The position numbers and the translations under genes were made by a program. From Stropharia rugosoannulata (taxonomy: Eukaryota; Basidiomycota; Agaricomycetes; Agaricales; Strophariaceae): a stretch of DNA of 64,000 nt. The stretch is from positions 2,108,001 through 2,172,000 of the forward strand of contig JANCIK010000009.1 of the NCBI GenBank assembly GCA_028532985.1. Reading direction: 5' to 3'. Under the pieces are notes generated by a model, which worked only from the letters and a program-made list of their open reading frames with translations, was not told the origin of the DNA and did not search any database. Below are positions 43,846 through 58,100 of the stretch, piece by piece. Within the stretch, counting starts at the first letter, position 1; each line of letters starts with the position of its first letter.

Positions 43846-46800
43846 ATGGGAGGGCCTCCATCTCACGTAGCATACAATGCGAAAGCTCGTGGATCAGTAG
43901 CAGGAGGCTCGAGAAAAAAGGGCAAGGCAAAGAAACAATCAAGAACAGAGCACGCCGAGGGACAAGTCGATTCAAATGCAGCCATTATCACGCCCAAAAC
44001 AGAAGAGAGCAAGGAGAAGGAAAGGAAGGCAAAACTACTGCAAGAAGTACGTTTATTTTTATATAGTCAAGGAAGGACCCCTATGGACTGATGGTCAGCT
44101 TGCCAGTCAATCAGAATCTAAGTGGACCAGCAAGAAAAAGAAGCGATTGGAGAAATATATCGTAGGGTGATAATCCCCTTTACAGATCTGATGCTAACGT
44201 TTGAGTAGGACAAGAAACTGAAAAAGGAGGAACGCCTTGTTCTGTTCGATAAACTAGCGTAAGTTAGGTCCTCATTATGAAGCATTGTACCTGACTTTTC
44301 TAAGTAAAACACAGGCTTCTATGTCTTCGGCTGTCCTTCAATCCTCTTCTACCCTAGGCACAGGGAAACTGTCAACTTTCAGTGAACGACAAGAGAAAGC
44401 AGAAGATGTACTGATACGCAAAGCATTGACCGGACAAATTGGGAAACGCAAAAGGCACCAAGATTTCTATGCAGTAGAGGATGTATCGAATAACGAAAGT
44501 GAGGACGAAAACGAGGAGACACGACCCATGAAACAGGGAAGGCTAGATCTTGATAAAACGGTTGAGCATGCCGCCGACAGTGTCATAATTGTTGAAGCCC
44601 CACCAAATCCTCAGCCCAAGAAAGCATCTGAGACTCTGGTGGGAAGTGCATTGCACCGTAATCCAGATGGCTCAATTGCTTTGCCAAAAGTGCGCCCGCA
44701 GAAAGATGTGAAAACAGTATGTTCTGCGTAAAAAAAGATAAAACATATCGTTACTTAAAAATTCAGGGTTTACACCGCAGCTGGGGAAAGCCAGGCAAAG
44801 TGGTTGCCGAAGCAGATTCGGATACATCTTTTGACAGCTCTGATTCCGAAAATGACGTATCAGAGAAAGCAGAAGCCGACGAGTCGGAATCAGAAGGGAG
44901 TCACTCAGACTTTGTAGAAGGAGAAAGCAATGAAGAGCCTGAACTAGCTCGTCCGGCCAGAAAAAAAATTGAGTTCAAAGATTGGGCCCTTAAGCAACTC
45001 AACGCGGCGAAGGGGTATGTGCCTCCACCGACTACAGAGTCTATAGGTACGGTATCACAATCACCTACTCCACCGAAAGGGAAAGTTGCACGCGCTCAAA
45101 ATGGTCCCAAAGAGATGAGCGGACCACTAGGCGAGGATCTCAAACTCCCATGCACTAGTTTCTCTGAAAAATTACTCAACTCAAAAGGATCTTCGCCGGG
45201 AATATTCTACGTAAAACCTGTTGCTATCCAGCGCCCTGCAGATGTTGAACAAGCAAGACTCCTTCTTCCAATAGTCACCGAAGAGCAGCCAATAATGGAA
45301 GTCATCTTATTGAATCCCGTTGTCATCATCTGTGGTGAAACAGGTAGTGGAAAGACTACCCAAGTTCCTCAATTTCTTTACGAAGCAGGGTTCGGGACAC
45401 CCGAGAGTGGTGAATTTATATGTTTCAGAACGTTGGTTAGGTACTGACGCGAATTCAGACAACCCGGGTATGATTGGCATAACCCAACCTAGAAGGGTTG
45501 CGGCAATGTCGATGGCAGAACGAGTGGGCCATGAATTATCGCTTACGTCCTCTCGAGTCTCATATCAAATACGCTACGATGCCACAGTCTCGCCAATGAC
45601 ATCCATCAAGTTCATGACTGACGGAGTCCTCCTACGCGAATTGGCCACCGACTTCCTACTAACCAAATACTCTGTAATCATTGTGGACGAAGCACATGAG
45701 CGAAGTATAAACACAGATATCCTAATTGGTGTTTTAAGCCGTGTCATCAAATTACGCGAAAAAATGTGGAAGGAAGGGAAAGATGATGTTAAGGTAGGAA
45801 TGCCAATATTACTATAGACAAATTGATTCACCCCCCGATCTTATAGCCTTTAAGGCTGATCATCATGTCGGCCACGCTGCGCGTTAGCGACTTCTCGGAA
45901 AATAAAAATCTTTTTGACACTCCACCTCCTGTGATAAATGTCGCTGCTCGTCAACATCCCGTTACAATCCATTTCAGCCGTAGGACGTACCCAGATTATG
46001 TTACTCAGGCCATAAAGAAGACTACGAAAATTCATACACGTCTACCGCCAGGGGGTATTTTAATCTTTTTAACGGGACAGGCGGAGATTGCGGGGGTATG
46101 TCGCAGGTTGGAAGCTAAGTTTAGCGAAAAGGCCATCAAAACCAAGAAGCAGAAAAGAATAAATGCCCAGAAGCGGTCAAAAGTTGAAACTGAGGACGAA
46201 GATCTTTATTCTACTGCCAAACAAGTCGTTGCATCTGTTCAAGGTGACCGACATGTATTACTCTGACTCTTTTCTGTAATGATCAACTTTTCTCTGTATA
46301 GCTGATGTCGAAGTCGAGGATATTGACCTTGGTAATGCCATTGAAGACGAATTAGCTCTTGACGTCGACGAAAACATGGACGTAGATGACGATCCGAACG
46401 GTTTAGAAAGCGATGATGATGATTCACTTGACAAGCAGCTTTCGTTGGATGAGGACGTGGACGGTATGTATTTTTCACCTTTAAATTATACAACATATCA
46501 ACAGACATAGCCCCCATGCATATTGTCCCTCTCTACTCACTGCTTCCCAGTGAGAAGCAAATGCTCGTGTTTCAACCACCACCCCCTGGTCGCCGACTCG
46601 TTGTAATATCTACCAATATTGCGGAGACATCCTTAACAATTCCCGGCATCCGCTACGTTGTTGACTGTGGGCGAGCTAAGGAAGTGAGTGCAGTTGTTCA
46701 TCTGCTAAACCTCGTCCCTCATAAATGTTCAATCAGCGGCATTATGATGTCAGCAGCGGCATACAATCTTTCCGTGTTTCTTGGATAGCTAAGTCTTCTG

Positions 46801-48196
46801 CAGCTCAAAGGGCCGGACGTGCCGGGCGCACAGGTCCTGGTCATTGTTATCGACTTTACTCGTCGGCTCTGTATGAGCATCATTTTGAAAAATTCTCCAC
46901 CCCTGAAATCCAACGGATGCCTATCGAAGGAGTTGTCTTGCAAATGAAAAGTATGCACATAGATGCTGTCATCAATTTTCCATTTCCTACACCTCCGGAT
47001 CGCTATACGCTGCAGAAAGCCGAGAAATCTTTAATGCACCTTGGTGCGTTAACGCCTGCTACAAACAATCTAAAAGAAGGTCAAGTTACATCCCTTGGCC
47101 GTTCTATGTCTTTATTCCCGTTGTCGCCTAGATTCTCAAGGATGCTAGTAAGTGGACAACAACACGGTTGTCTACCGTATGTCATTTGCCTAGTGTCTGC
47201 GATGTCCGTTGGGGATCCTTTTATATATGAAGAGGCTCTCGAATTGGATGAGTCGTCGAACTCGGGAGAGACGGAATCAATTTCGAGTAATCCGAAAAAC
47301 GCGCAAGTTCAAGCAAGGCAAATTTTGCGGAAGGAATTCTTCAAATCTCAGCATGTAAGATTTTATATTACCTTGGCTGTTTGATTGATACTACAGTATC
47401 TATCTTAGGTTCATTGCTCTTTGGGACGCTACACTAGTGACCTTTTCAAAATACTTTCAGTTGTGGGAGCATACGAGTATGCTCGTGGGGGACAACAATT
47501 TTGTACCGAGCACTTTGTGAGGCCGAAGGTATTTTAAGTCTTATATATCTTGCCAACTATATTAACGACTCATAAAGGCTATGGAAGAGATCCACAAACT
47601 TCGCGCACAACTGAGTGTAATCGTGCAGGCAAATTTTCCAGGAGCAGATTCTGGATTTATTCCTCAACTCCCACCCCCCACAGATCACCAGGTTCTTGTT
47701 TATTTTACCAGTACAACAAAATTCAGGCTGACTGAAATATAGCTCAAAGTCCTTCGCCAATTGCTTACGGCAGGTTTTATAGACCAAGTTGCCGTGCGCA
47801 AAGATATTATAGAAAGGAGCCAAGCTTCGGGTACGCAGTACTCTACGACGAAGGGAATCCCTTACCAGGCTTTCGGTATTCAGGAGGATGTCTACATACA
47901 TCCTTCCTCGCTACTCATTGGTGGCCCTCCTCCAGATTACATCTGCTACCACGAAATTATTCGTACTTCACGAGTTTATCTCAAAGGTATGAGTGTTTGC
48001 GAAGTTCACTTGTTGACCGCGAAGATTGACTTGTCATGTAGGAGTTACTGTCATAAATCCCAACTGGTTGTCTTCTCTTGGAAAAGAGACACTGTGTACT
48101 TTCTCAAAACCTATCCCAAACAACGTTGGCACATTAATGACTATTCCACGCTTTGGACCACAAGGATGGGAACTACCTGCAATCAAGGCAGGATAA
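43846..48196 (+). CDS. ECM16: DEAH-box RNA helicase Dhr1/Ecm16 (DHX37)
   Basis: DEAH-box helicase required for small-subunit rRNA processing (U3 snoRNA release). ATG 43846 gives [20 protein letters not shown] with a Lys-rich N-terminal extension ([14 protein letters not shown]), typical of Dhr1. Core motifs in order: [20 protein letters not shown] (motif I), [18 protein letters not shown] (Ia), [40 protein letters not shown] (DEAH), [19 protein letters not shown] (SAT), [35 protein letters not shown] (V), and [19 protein letters not shown] (VI). An acidic insert between RecA domains near 46300-46460 is usual for this family. After HA2/OB-like regions the last exon reads [19 protein letters not shown] and ends [13 protein letters not shown]. 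Around eleven exons. Convergent with Sen1, 139 bp apart. Confidence 0.92.
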
Positions 48197-48335
48197 AATA
48201 ATCTATAATCAGTTGCGATATCCTTTGTATACATGTATTACAATTTTAAGAGAATTTAAGTTAAAAAAAGCGTTTAAGAACATAACGATGGTACAATAGC
48301 TCGATGATAGCGATGAGATATATAGCATACTAATA

Positions 48336-51300
48336 TTATTGTTTGGTAGGTCGACGAGAAGGCAGAAAAATACTTGCAGGTTTCTTCTTGGGCCTCCTAG
48401 CTGGAAGTGCTTGAGGTTGAGGTGGGGCAATGCTCGCAGGACTTGTTGAGGAGCGGGCATCACTCGCTCCAGTCAATGGGTCGCTTGGGTTATGTGACTC
48501 TGTAATTGCCTTATTTGGCAAATCCCCTGCAGGCCTTTTGGTACCTCTGGTGTATTGGACAGTCGCCGAGGACTCGTACGCATCAGATGATTCTGACATC
48601 AAAGGCGGATCGGAAGCTGCTGGCGGGTTGACGGCCGGTACGCAAGTTTCGAAAGTTGCGCTGCTCGGCCTCATCGTTGTCTGGGCGGCTGTTGGCGGTA
48701 ACCTACTCGTTGTGGCTCGAGAGACCTGACTAACGGATCCTTGTACCACCTCTTTATATTCTTTAGGCGTTGAAAGCTCGGGTGGTGGTTGGACTTGTTG
48801 TGTTTTTCTCTTCTTCGTAACAGGCTCCGCCATGTCTGGAGGACGCAAACCTACCGATGAGTAGTATTTTGCATTGACCTGCATGGAAGTATCCGATTAG
48901 TTGTGTCGCAGAATATATGAAAAGTGACGTACAGCAACAAGATGTCCTCGGGAGCGAGCATCGCCCACTATGTCCTTCCACTTCGTATCGCTACGTTCTA
49001 GGGTAGCTGCATGTCCAAGAATGAATAGCGATGACTTGGCACGAGTTAACGCAACATTCATACGACGAACATCTACAAGAAAATAACTGTCAGAATCACC
49101 TATGTTGACAAGGGGAAAAAACCATTGACCTCCTGTGAAACCGACATTTGCACTGCTAGTACTAGCCCTGACACATGATAAAATGATAATATCTTTTTCT
49201 TGGCCCTGGAACCCATCGACTGTGTTAAAGTCGATTTTACGGACAATTTCACTGCCAAAACGATCTTGGAACGTTTTTCGCAGTGCTTGAATCTGAGCCT
49301 TATACATGGATACAACACCTATGCGGAAATCGAAGTTGAGGGTGCTGTATTCTCTGCGAAGATACTGGAAAAGATCTGCGGCAAGGTTACACTCAGCAGA
49401 ATTGCAAAGTGAACGCCCAACTGATTCTTCAAAGCCCCATGAGACATTTATGAACCTGTAGGTTCCAAACTTCTCATGCTTGTGCCACGGTTGCTGGGTT
49501 TTCTTCGCCATGTCAGGTCCATCAAGAAGCTTGCTGTCGTAGAATACACGGCTAGGAAGCGTGCTGATATCTGGATGCATACGATATTGAATGCTGTCGA
49601 CAACGGTGTCAGAGTCAATGGATTTAAGAAATTATCTTTGTGATAAAAATACCTTAGTAGGTGAACAGCGTCTGCATTGCTTTTTTGAAGACGGACAAAG
49701 AAAGATTGGTTATAACGGTAATTCGTGGCCTATTTTCAAGGAGCATCAACGTTATAAACAAACAGATCCAAGAAATATGAAACTGACTTCTGGCGATATA
49801 ACAGTGGGGGGTAATTGTTGAGGATCTCCTACCATTATACACTGCGTCGCGGATGTTTTTAAGGGGATGAGGGAGCTGAGTTCGATTGCTTGAGCGGCCT
49901 CATCTATGACAACCATGTCAAATTGGAGATTATCCAAACTTTCGTGCCCGGAACCAGCTAAAGTAGAGCATATGATGTCAGCCTTGAAGAGTACCTGTTG
50001 TCGAGCATTTCGGCGTGCGGTATCCTGTGCTCTGGAATCAGACTTTCTCTGATCTTGCTTCTGGTCGAGTTTACTGTTTAAATTTTGGCGGCGGGCGTTG
50101 AGTGTTTTGAGTTCATTCTCGAGCGTTACTCTTCGGGCGGGACTGGGGTTACCATCCTGTAGTTCGTCTTTCATTTGTTTCAGAGAAGCCTTGACTGCCT
50201 CTAACTCTTGTCGTATAGAGTGAATCTCCTCTCCGATATCAGTTGATGGCTTGAAATTAGGGGTAGAATCGAGCTTCTTGTCCACAAGATAGTCAAGGGA
50301 GATGTCTCGAATACTTGTGCTGATGGTGCTTTCTGGGCCAATTCGAACGACACTGACATTTGAGCCAAGCTGACCATCTCTAATGCGTTGAGCCAGTTCG
50401 TCTATTGCAGCATTGCTAGGCGCACAAACCAATACGCGTGCTGTAGGGCCGGGTTCTTCACCTGCACCTCTTCTATTTCCTGGCACTATGTTCACCACAG
50501 GACGGGGACGATCGGCTATAAACTGGGAAATAAGGCCGCATATCGTTGACGTCTTCCCCGTACCCGGAGGTCTGGCATAGTGTCAGCATCCTTATAAGTC
50601 TTCAATTAGCAACTTACCCCTGTATAAGTGAGATTCCCTTCGTTTTTAAAGCCTTCATGATGGCTGTGGCTTGGGGTTCATTTACATTATACTTGCGCAT
50701 AGTTTCACGGACGTCCTCTTGGCTTATACCGGGTACTTTCTGAAGCCGCGGTTGCATCACGAATTGGCATATATCACTGTAAGGCAATGATATGAGTGCT
50801 CGATATTCTCTTTCTAGGGTGCTCAAGCTACAAAAAACGTTAACGTCTTCTTTAATTGGAAGTAATAATGAGAATGACCTGAAGATTTTGCTGAGTTGCC
50901 AAAGCGACTGAATTGTTAACCCTGGATCCTCAACTTCGCCTCTCTGAATGTAGCAGCGAGCAGTAAGCTGTATACCTCCCATGGCCCTCCTATAATTCTT
51001 GACTTTAGCCATGATGCATCTTTCTTGTTGGCTTGCGTGTCTGATGAGAACTATATCTGTCTCCGCTAGATACCAATCTTTTTTTACTGCCTCAGATATA
51101 GTCAAATCCAGATCAATCCAGTTGTCAACGTATTGGCGAGATTCAATCTTGCATTGGTATGAATCTCGCCGCTCGTCTTTGGCAGCTAAAATCTGAGCCC
51201 AGCACTCAGTGAGTAAAAGCGGATGGAAGACTTCAAAATAATGTTTATAATCTCTAAACTGGTCAGGAACACTGACAAGACGCAACGGAGGACCAGGGGG

Positions 51301-54300
51301 AATCGAGCTAGTGTGATTATAATTCCACGCCAGGATAGTCTTATGCAACGCAGAACAGTCCAGCCTGGGCCGGGTAGTAGATGCTTGATGTCTAATCCTA
51401 GAGAAGTCACTTGCCTTAGCATTGAGGGGCAAGTCTAGCATTTTGACTTGACGACGTTCTTTTGGCATAGTAGGCTGAATTATTTCAGGTTTCTTCAATT
51501 TTTTTGGAGAAGGAACTTTGCCTAAATTCTTCAAACTGGAATCGTCTCCGGAAGAGTCAGAAGATTCAGATTCGGAAGAACCCTCAGACACCTCGACCGA
51601 ACTCCGCGTTTTGTTAGACGAAGAGATTTGGTTCGACGATCCAACATGAGTTTGGGGTTTACGGAAAGATGGCTGAGGTACCGACTCTCGCAAAAGCTGT
51701 TGATCCCTTTCAGAAAGCTTGGAAAAGTCTTTTCCTGATGACTTAGAATAATTTGCACGGGATAGACCACCAAAAGAGGTGGATATTTTCGCCTGAACCG
51801 GTTTTTTTTGGTTCAGCTTTGTCTGGATATAGGGTCGTTTTTCCGTTTCCTGTTTACGTTCGCGTGCATCCTTACTTGGACGGACAGTGTAGGAAATAAT
51901 TTCAACCTCGTCCTTTTCAGGCTTTGCTTCCAGCTCTAGAAGAATTTGAGACAACTGTGACATTCTTCCATGATCTAGTCGAGTCTTCTGTTCGCGAGCG
52001 GCGCCTTCATTAGCCTTGTTTGTAGTCTCTACATACTTAGATAGCCTGCTGATAGCATTGGGGGATGGGGTGATGTGACTCTCCTTCATTACATCGAAGA
52101 CACTGAGTAGCAGAGCGAAAGACTGATGCAATAACTCCTCGTCAGTAAGGCGCAGCCATTTTAGCAGTTCTGGTAGAAAGTCTTGAAGCGATTCAATCAT
52201 ATCAGCGCCAATCTTCGATATTCCGCCCCTCTTTTCAGATTTCCCTGTATCCTTTGTAAATGGGGTTGCTGAAGCCGCGTTCTCGATGACCCTCCATTGT
52301 TTTAACATGTCCCTGGCCAAAATCAAAGCATCACGCATCCAAATAACCATATTCGGGGTATCGACATGGTTTGCCCATGTAGGTGTGCGTTTGTAGATTA
52401 TACAAAGCGCCTTGGTGAGCAATTTCCAGAATTCTAGTGAGAGCGCCGCAGGCCCATCCTTCAATTCAACCTGGAGGAAGTAATCCTTGTGTAGCAAGCC
52501 ATCGAGCGCTGCGCACAGGACATCTACGATATCTGCAAAACATAACACAAGCATTGCTGATAAACTGCACGCTTCTGGGACAAGCTCCGCATATCGATTA
52601 AATGTCTTCAGGAACTGGAAAATCCCGTTGAACGTATCCCGAGGCAAATTTGCAAATAGTGAACGTATGCACTCCATGCGACCGTCGACGTCAAAGGCAA
52701 GTCCAATGAGGGTTTTGGCTCCTGTCTGAATGTCTTCGACCGGGGACAACAAAAGCATGGTGACAGAAATGCCGACATTCTTGCATTGAAGCACCTCAAG
52801 CGCATCGCTTGATATAGCGTAGTCAGAAAATGCAGAAATCGAAGCGGAAAATCCGTTTTCAATTACAGCCAAAAATTCATTGATATCAGCCACTAGTTTG
52901 TCTCCCTCTTTCGAGGTCCAAGCATTGCTGAAGATCTCTGGTCGGAGTGGTGTGAAGTGGCTGATCTTGGAGAGGATGCATAAGACGCTGGCCAGCGTCT
53001 TGCTAGAGATCCTTTGGGCCGAAGAAGAACACTGTAAAGCCGCATACAAACCCTTCCATATCCTGCCTTGTACAAACAGAGTAGGCAGAGGAGGTACTTC
53101 AGGTTTCACTTTTAAACGAACATCTTCGATCTGTTTATATCGAATTACTACCTCGGATATACGACGGATAGCGCCTTGTATTGATTGCACATTCTCTTCA
53201 AGAATCAATTCAACCAGATCTTGTGCTTTGTTTCGCGCACGCATCCAGTCGGCTCCTTCGTTTTGCGTAGTATATGCGGCGGAAAGTATAAGATCCGCAT
53301 GCTTCTCTAGTAGTTGAGCAACGCGGGGACGGTGAGTAAGTTGTTCGTCTTTGATAACGATTTCGAACTCCATATACAGTGCCTGTTATTTGGAATAAGG
53401 TATGATCCCGAAGCGCATTAGATTGGCTCACATTCATCAGGGCATTAAGAAGGTTCGCTCGACAATGCCTTAGTCTATCCTGATTTCTGCGGCTAGGAAG
53501 TTGACAACTTCCGTAAATATATTACCATACATGACAGAGTCGCGAATTGTTATCAAGAACTCTGGAATCCATGTTATAAAGTTGAGCCCAGAATCAGGGG
53601 GCGCAGCCACTTCTAATTCTTCATGGAAGCGAGGATTGTTCCTGATAAAATCAAAGACTGTCTGAGGATATTCTAAACCTTCTCCCTTCCACGTATTTCT
53701 CGCAAGTCGCTTCAACAAAAACTGGAACAATTTCAGAACGACACAAAAATCTAAATAGAGCAGAGATTAGATGACATGATCAGACCTATAAAGACGTCAC
53801 TTGCGAGTAGATGGGTCTTGAAGGTGACTAAATATGACGCGCTTTAATTGGTGTAGTTGGTCAAAATGTGATTGAAACCATGACATGGGGATCAAGCGAA
53901 GCATGTCATGAATACCAGTCCACAGGTCTTCATTAATTGCCAAAGGCATAGGCAATGGCGAGCTCGGCATAAAGTTATTACAAGCATCGTCTCCTCCCAA
54001 TGCAGCAACGATAACAGATATAGCCGAAGAATAGTCAAGAACGGATCTTGCATTTTGGCTACTGCTTGCAGAAAGATTCTCCTTTGCCCATGTTCGTAAT
54101 TTCGCGTTGTCGATTACCATTAGCACTGGGAGAAAAGGAGGGACTTGCGCCGGCCAGTCAGAGATGGGTAGTTGTGGAATCAGGTCTGGGAGACTGGACA
54201 TCACTCTTCGGTCTGAAAAAATTGTGCGATTTGATAGAATTCGAAATATTGTACCACTAGGAAGGGAGGGTGGTGAAGATTTATTGGCACTTTCTACGTC

Positions 54301-54784
54301 GGATATAGTGGCATCGCATTCCCACTTTTCAACGGACGTAAAGAATTGCTCCAACAACTCTGTAGAGAACGCCCCAAAATATCTAATGAACAATGACGGT
54401 CATAAGTAACTCTGACAAACATAATTCAAGCCATATAAGAGTAGATACGCACGTATGCCGCCATGTAACCTTCCCTTGTTCAAAAGCAGCAACACAAAAG
54501 GAGCAACAACGAAGGCAATGATGAAGAACTTCCTTCCACCGAGAAACCAGCGTGCTGTCATACGCGAACAAACGGAGAGAAAAGGCAGCAGCCTCTCTCG
54601 TCAGTGGTTCTGCTTTCTTGCAAAACCAGTGTATATTTCCGGGCTGTGTTGACTGTTTCACCAGCAGATGTGTAGATACAGCAGAAAGCATTTCATCGGT
54701 GGTGGCATGACTGTCTGCTGGGACTGTACGTAGTGCTTCGAGGAGTTTCTCCAAGTTTGAAGCGGGTGGATAGTTATACCCCAT
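48336..54784 (-). CDS. SEN1: Sen1-like superfamily 1 RNA/DNA helicase
   Basis: Large (about 1,900-residue) Upf1-like helicase, homologue of yeast Sen1 / human senataxin, which removes R-loops and terminates noncoding transcription. Start at 54784 (MGYNYPPASNLEKLLEALRT). The N-terminal helical domain spans exons to about 53.4 kb, then a long exon to 50614 including a Ser/Asp-rich linker. Helicase motifs: QGPPGTGKTSTICGLISQ (Walker A, exon junction near 50575), VLVCAPSNAAIDELAQRIRD (Ia), DMVVIDEAAQAIELSSLIP (DEAA-type motif II), CIMVGDPQQLPPTV (III), FRIGVVSMYKAQIQALRK, TVDGFQGQEKDIIILSCVRA (V) and DVRRMNVALTRAKSSLFILG (VI). A basic, proline-rich C-terminal tail follows (VTKKRKTQQVQPPPELSTPK) and ends RRPTKQ. 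Motif III and V match the Sen1 group well. No frame break seen. Confidence 0.93.
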
Positions 54785-55101
54785 CTGAACGGTGCTCCCT
54801 AAAGGAAGATAGAAGGGTCGTTGATACTATCTCAAGTCAAGTCAAGCCAGTGACTTTCGACGGCTCCGACGCGACTCGCGGTTATCGAAAAGCAATGAAA
54901 TTAAAAGCAGACGCGCTTTAGTAAACCACGTGATTGCTATGCTTATTTCGTCAATGGTTAAATCAGAAGACAATCAAAGGTATGTATCCTAAAAGCTTCA
55001 TCTTCGACAGGTGCCCAATTGATATCACATTGAAACACAACAAAGTTTGAAATACAGACAATCATTAAGTAAGTAATGACATTTATCAGGAGCCGAGCGT
55101 C
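54785..55101. other. Intergenic, ABCC copy 2 to Sen1
   Basis: Short spacer between two minus-strand genes (ABCC copy 2 lies upstream on the map). No supported feature. Confidence 0.5.
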
Positions 55102-58100
55102 TTAGAGAAAAGCATTATTTTCTGATACAAGTGCTCTCAGCGCCCCGTTTTCCTTCACTAGTAATACTTGGGGACTGTCATACTCAACCTGAATTTCGTA
55201 AGAACGCGCAGAAAATTTTAGAAAATTAAGAACTGTCTCACAATCTTTCCATTTTCCAACACCATCTATGTAAGTTCAAATCATCAGCGTTGTTGTTATC
55301 ATTATACAAATGAAAGTTGCTTACAATTCTATCCGCATCTATCACTGTCTGGAGGCGATGGGCTATAGTAATGACTGTCGTATTTCGTCCGATCTCGTTT
55401 CTGAGACTTTGCTGGATAATGGCGTCTGTCTTGTGATCTGGGGCGAATGTTGTATATGTGCAAAGGCTATCAACAGTGTAAAAGCTACCCACCTATAGCT
55501 GATGTGGCTGAAAAAATGCAGGAGTTAGAATAGTTGAATCTTTCAAATAAACAAGTGCCAATATGTAAAGTCCATGAGGTTGGTTGGGATTCCTGGTGAC
55601 CTGATAACTGTAACCAAAACATGTTTACAGTATGCAGTTCGCCGGAGCCCCAAATAACCCACGTGGAAAGCAACTCAGCGACTGACCTTCATCCAAAATC
55701 AATAACCTACTTCCACGTATCATGGCGCGTGCCAGAGCAATAATCTGTCTCTGACCAACTGACAAATTTCCTCCGCCTGAAGCGATGTTACTCTCCAGCG
55801 ACAGGCCCAACTCAAGTTGTTCCTGCAATGCAAACAGTCCTACTGCACGCAGAGCATTGTTAAGTTCTGCGTCATCATGTTCGTCAAATGGGTCAATATT
55901 TTGCCGCAAGGTACCTAATCTAGGTCAGCTTACTTAGCCTAGATATCTTAAAAATAAATGCATACCACTTAGAAGTTCAGGCTAGAAGAATGTAGCTGTA
56001 AATCAAGTTTCCATTTGCACTCCAAGGGGCCAACTTACTAGTTGGGGGATGACTGTAACACTTGACCGAAGTGCATCAACATTGACGGATTGAGTCGAGA
56101 TTCCGTCATAATAAACCGTCCCTTCAGTGAAAATGCATCTCAGCAAGGCAAGGGTTAATGAGGTCTATTAAACGCCAATGCTGTGTTAAAGGTATGCAAT
56201 GCAATGTAGTTTTGAGTAGGTTGTACCTTGCCACTGCCAGTGCGGCCGACTGAAAAGATTTGTCAGAGTGGTATAATTATACGTATGAACCAGTTACTTG
56301 CCTACACCAATATGTTCACCGGACTTTATTTGGAAATTTAAGCCATGCAAGACATTAGGCCCGGCCTGCATTGTGTATGTTAGAGAACAATATGTAACAT
56401 TTGTGGTCCTTCTCCTCTCACTGGAGAGTAGCGAGCGCTTAAATTCACCACGCGGAGGTCTCCACTTGTAGGCCACGAAGCCGGAGGTTTTCGTTGATTC
56501 ACGGGCCTTGGTTCATGATCAATATCCAAGTAACCTTGAATACGCTCTAAGCTATCATATTGATTGTGAGTTAATTGTCAATAAAATAAAGTAGAAAGAT
56601 AGACCTATTAGAATCCACTTCAAACGCGTTGTATGTATGGATCAAGTAGAACACTGAAACACAGAAGGTGACAGCCATATTCAGCGAGAATCCAGCATTA
56701 GCAGCAGTCGTCTTTTGTATATATACTTGGTAAAAGGCAAGCATGGTGATGAAAGAAGAACTCAGTGTATCCGTTCTGATCACCATCCACCTATTTAGAT
56801 TTGCAGATGTACGAGTAACTCGCGTGTAATGGTCTATGTGTTTGTGGCATTCGGTTCTGAAAGTTTGCTGTGCTCCGTAAGCCCTTATTGATACTACATA
56901 CAGTAGGGTAAGCTGTCAGTACACAACTATAACAATGCAAAGACATTAACTCACCTATCCCATGTATAGCAGCACTGAAGTGAGTTAGAACGGGAGAACG
57001 TGCATTGCTGGATATAAAAAAATGAGATTGACAATTACACCAAGTAGAGATATATACTTGCCTCTTTTCTCGCTTCAAGGATAACTGTGCCTTGAGATAT
57101 GAATTGGCCAGGACAGCCCCACAAAGCGCGACAGCGATTCCAGGGAAAAAAAAGAAAGGAGTGACGATCAAAATTGCCCCGAATTTAATGAGACAACTAA
57201 ATGCCATGTCGATTACCCAAAACATCATTGATGCCACTGTTGTGTCGACAATTCGGATGTCCTGTGTGCACCGGGCAATTATGCGCCCTGTTGGAGTTTG
57301 GTCTAGCCACCTAAAATATTGAAATGTGGGTCCGAAATATATAGTTATACTGTAAATGCATACCTGAAAGTGCTCTGCAGAATGGAGTCTATTAATTTTG
57401 AATGAATAATTCGCGAAGAGCAAACCATCCTATAGTTAAGAAAGAATAGAAGAACCATTTGGACTATGGTACTGCTGAGGATTATAATCGCCAAAACCAA
57501 GAGATAACTGGAGATAAACACGAAGCAGATAGTAAGTCAGTACAAACCATTGAATGTCCTAGCAAATAAAGGCTTACAATGGAAGATCAACATTCGACGG
57601 CATATGATGCTCATATTGTTCACCCCAAACACCGAGAAACCATGTTTGAATAGTAGTCAAAACCAGATTTGCAACTATGAGTGTGACAAGGGTTGTTAAG
57701 AATGCAAAGGGACGATTTCCTCCCAAGCCCGATAAAAGAAGCCTAAAAGATTTCCATGTAACATGTCCCTCTATGATTTCTTCGGAGATCATGAGCTTTT
57801 CGGCTTCTGGCGTATCTACAGATGGTAAAGCGTCGATGTCTTTCTGAGTTGACATGAATCGTAAGTCTTCTTCTTCAACCCCTTGCATAAGCGGTTTTCT
57901 GGCTACCTGCCCACAGAAAACGCTACCATGAGGTCCAACATCTACTACCAGGTCTGTTATGGGCATCAGGAGCGATGTGTTATGCGTCTATTTCTTCATC
58001 AGCAAGCTGATAACGCTAACATGGTTTGGCACATTTTACTTACTACAAGCAAAACTGTCCTTCCTTTGATCAAATCTCCGCGAAAACAGTTGTTCACGAT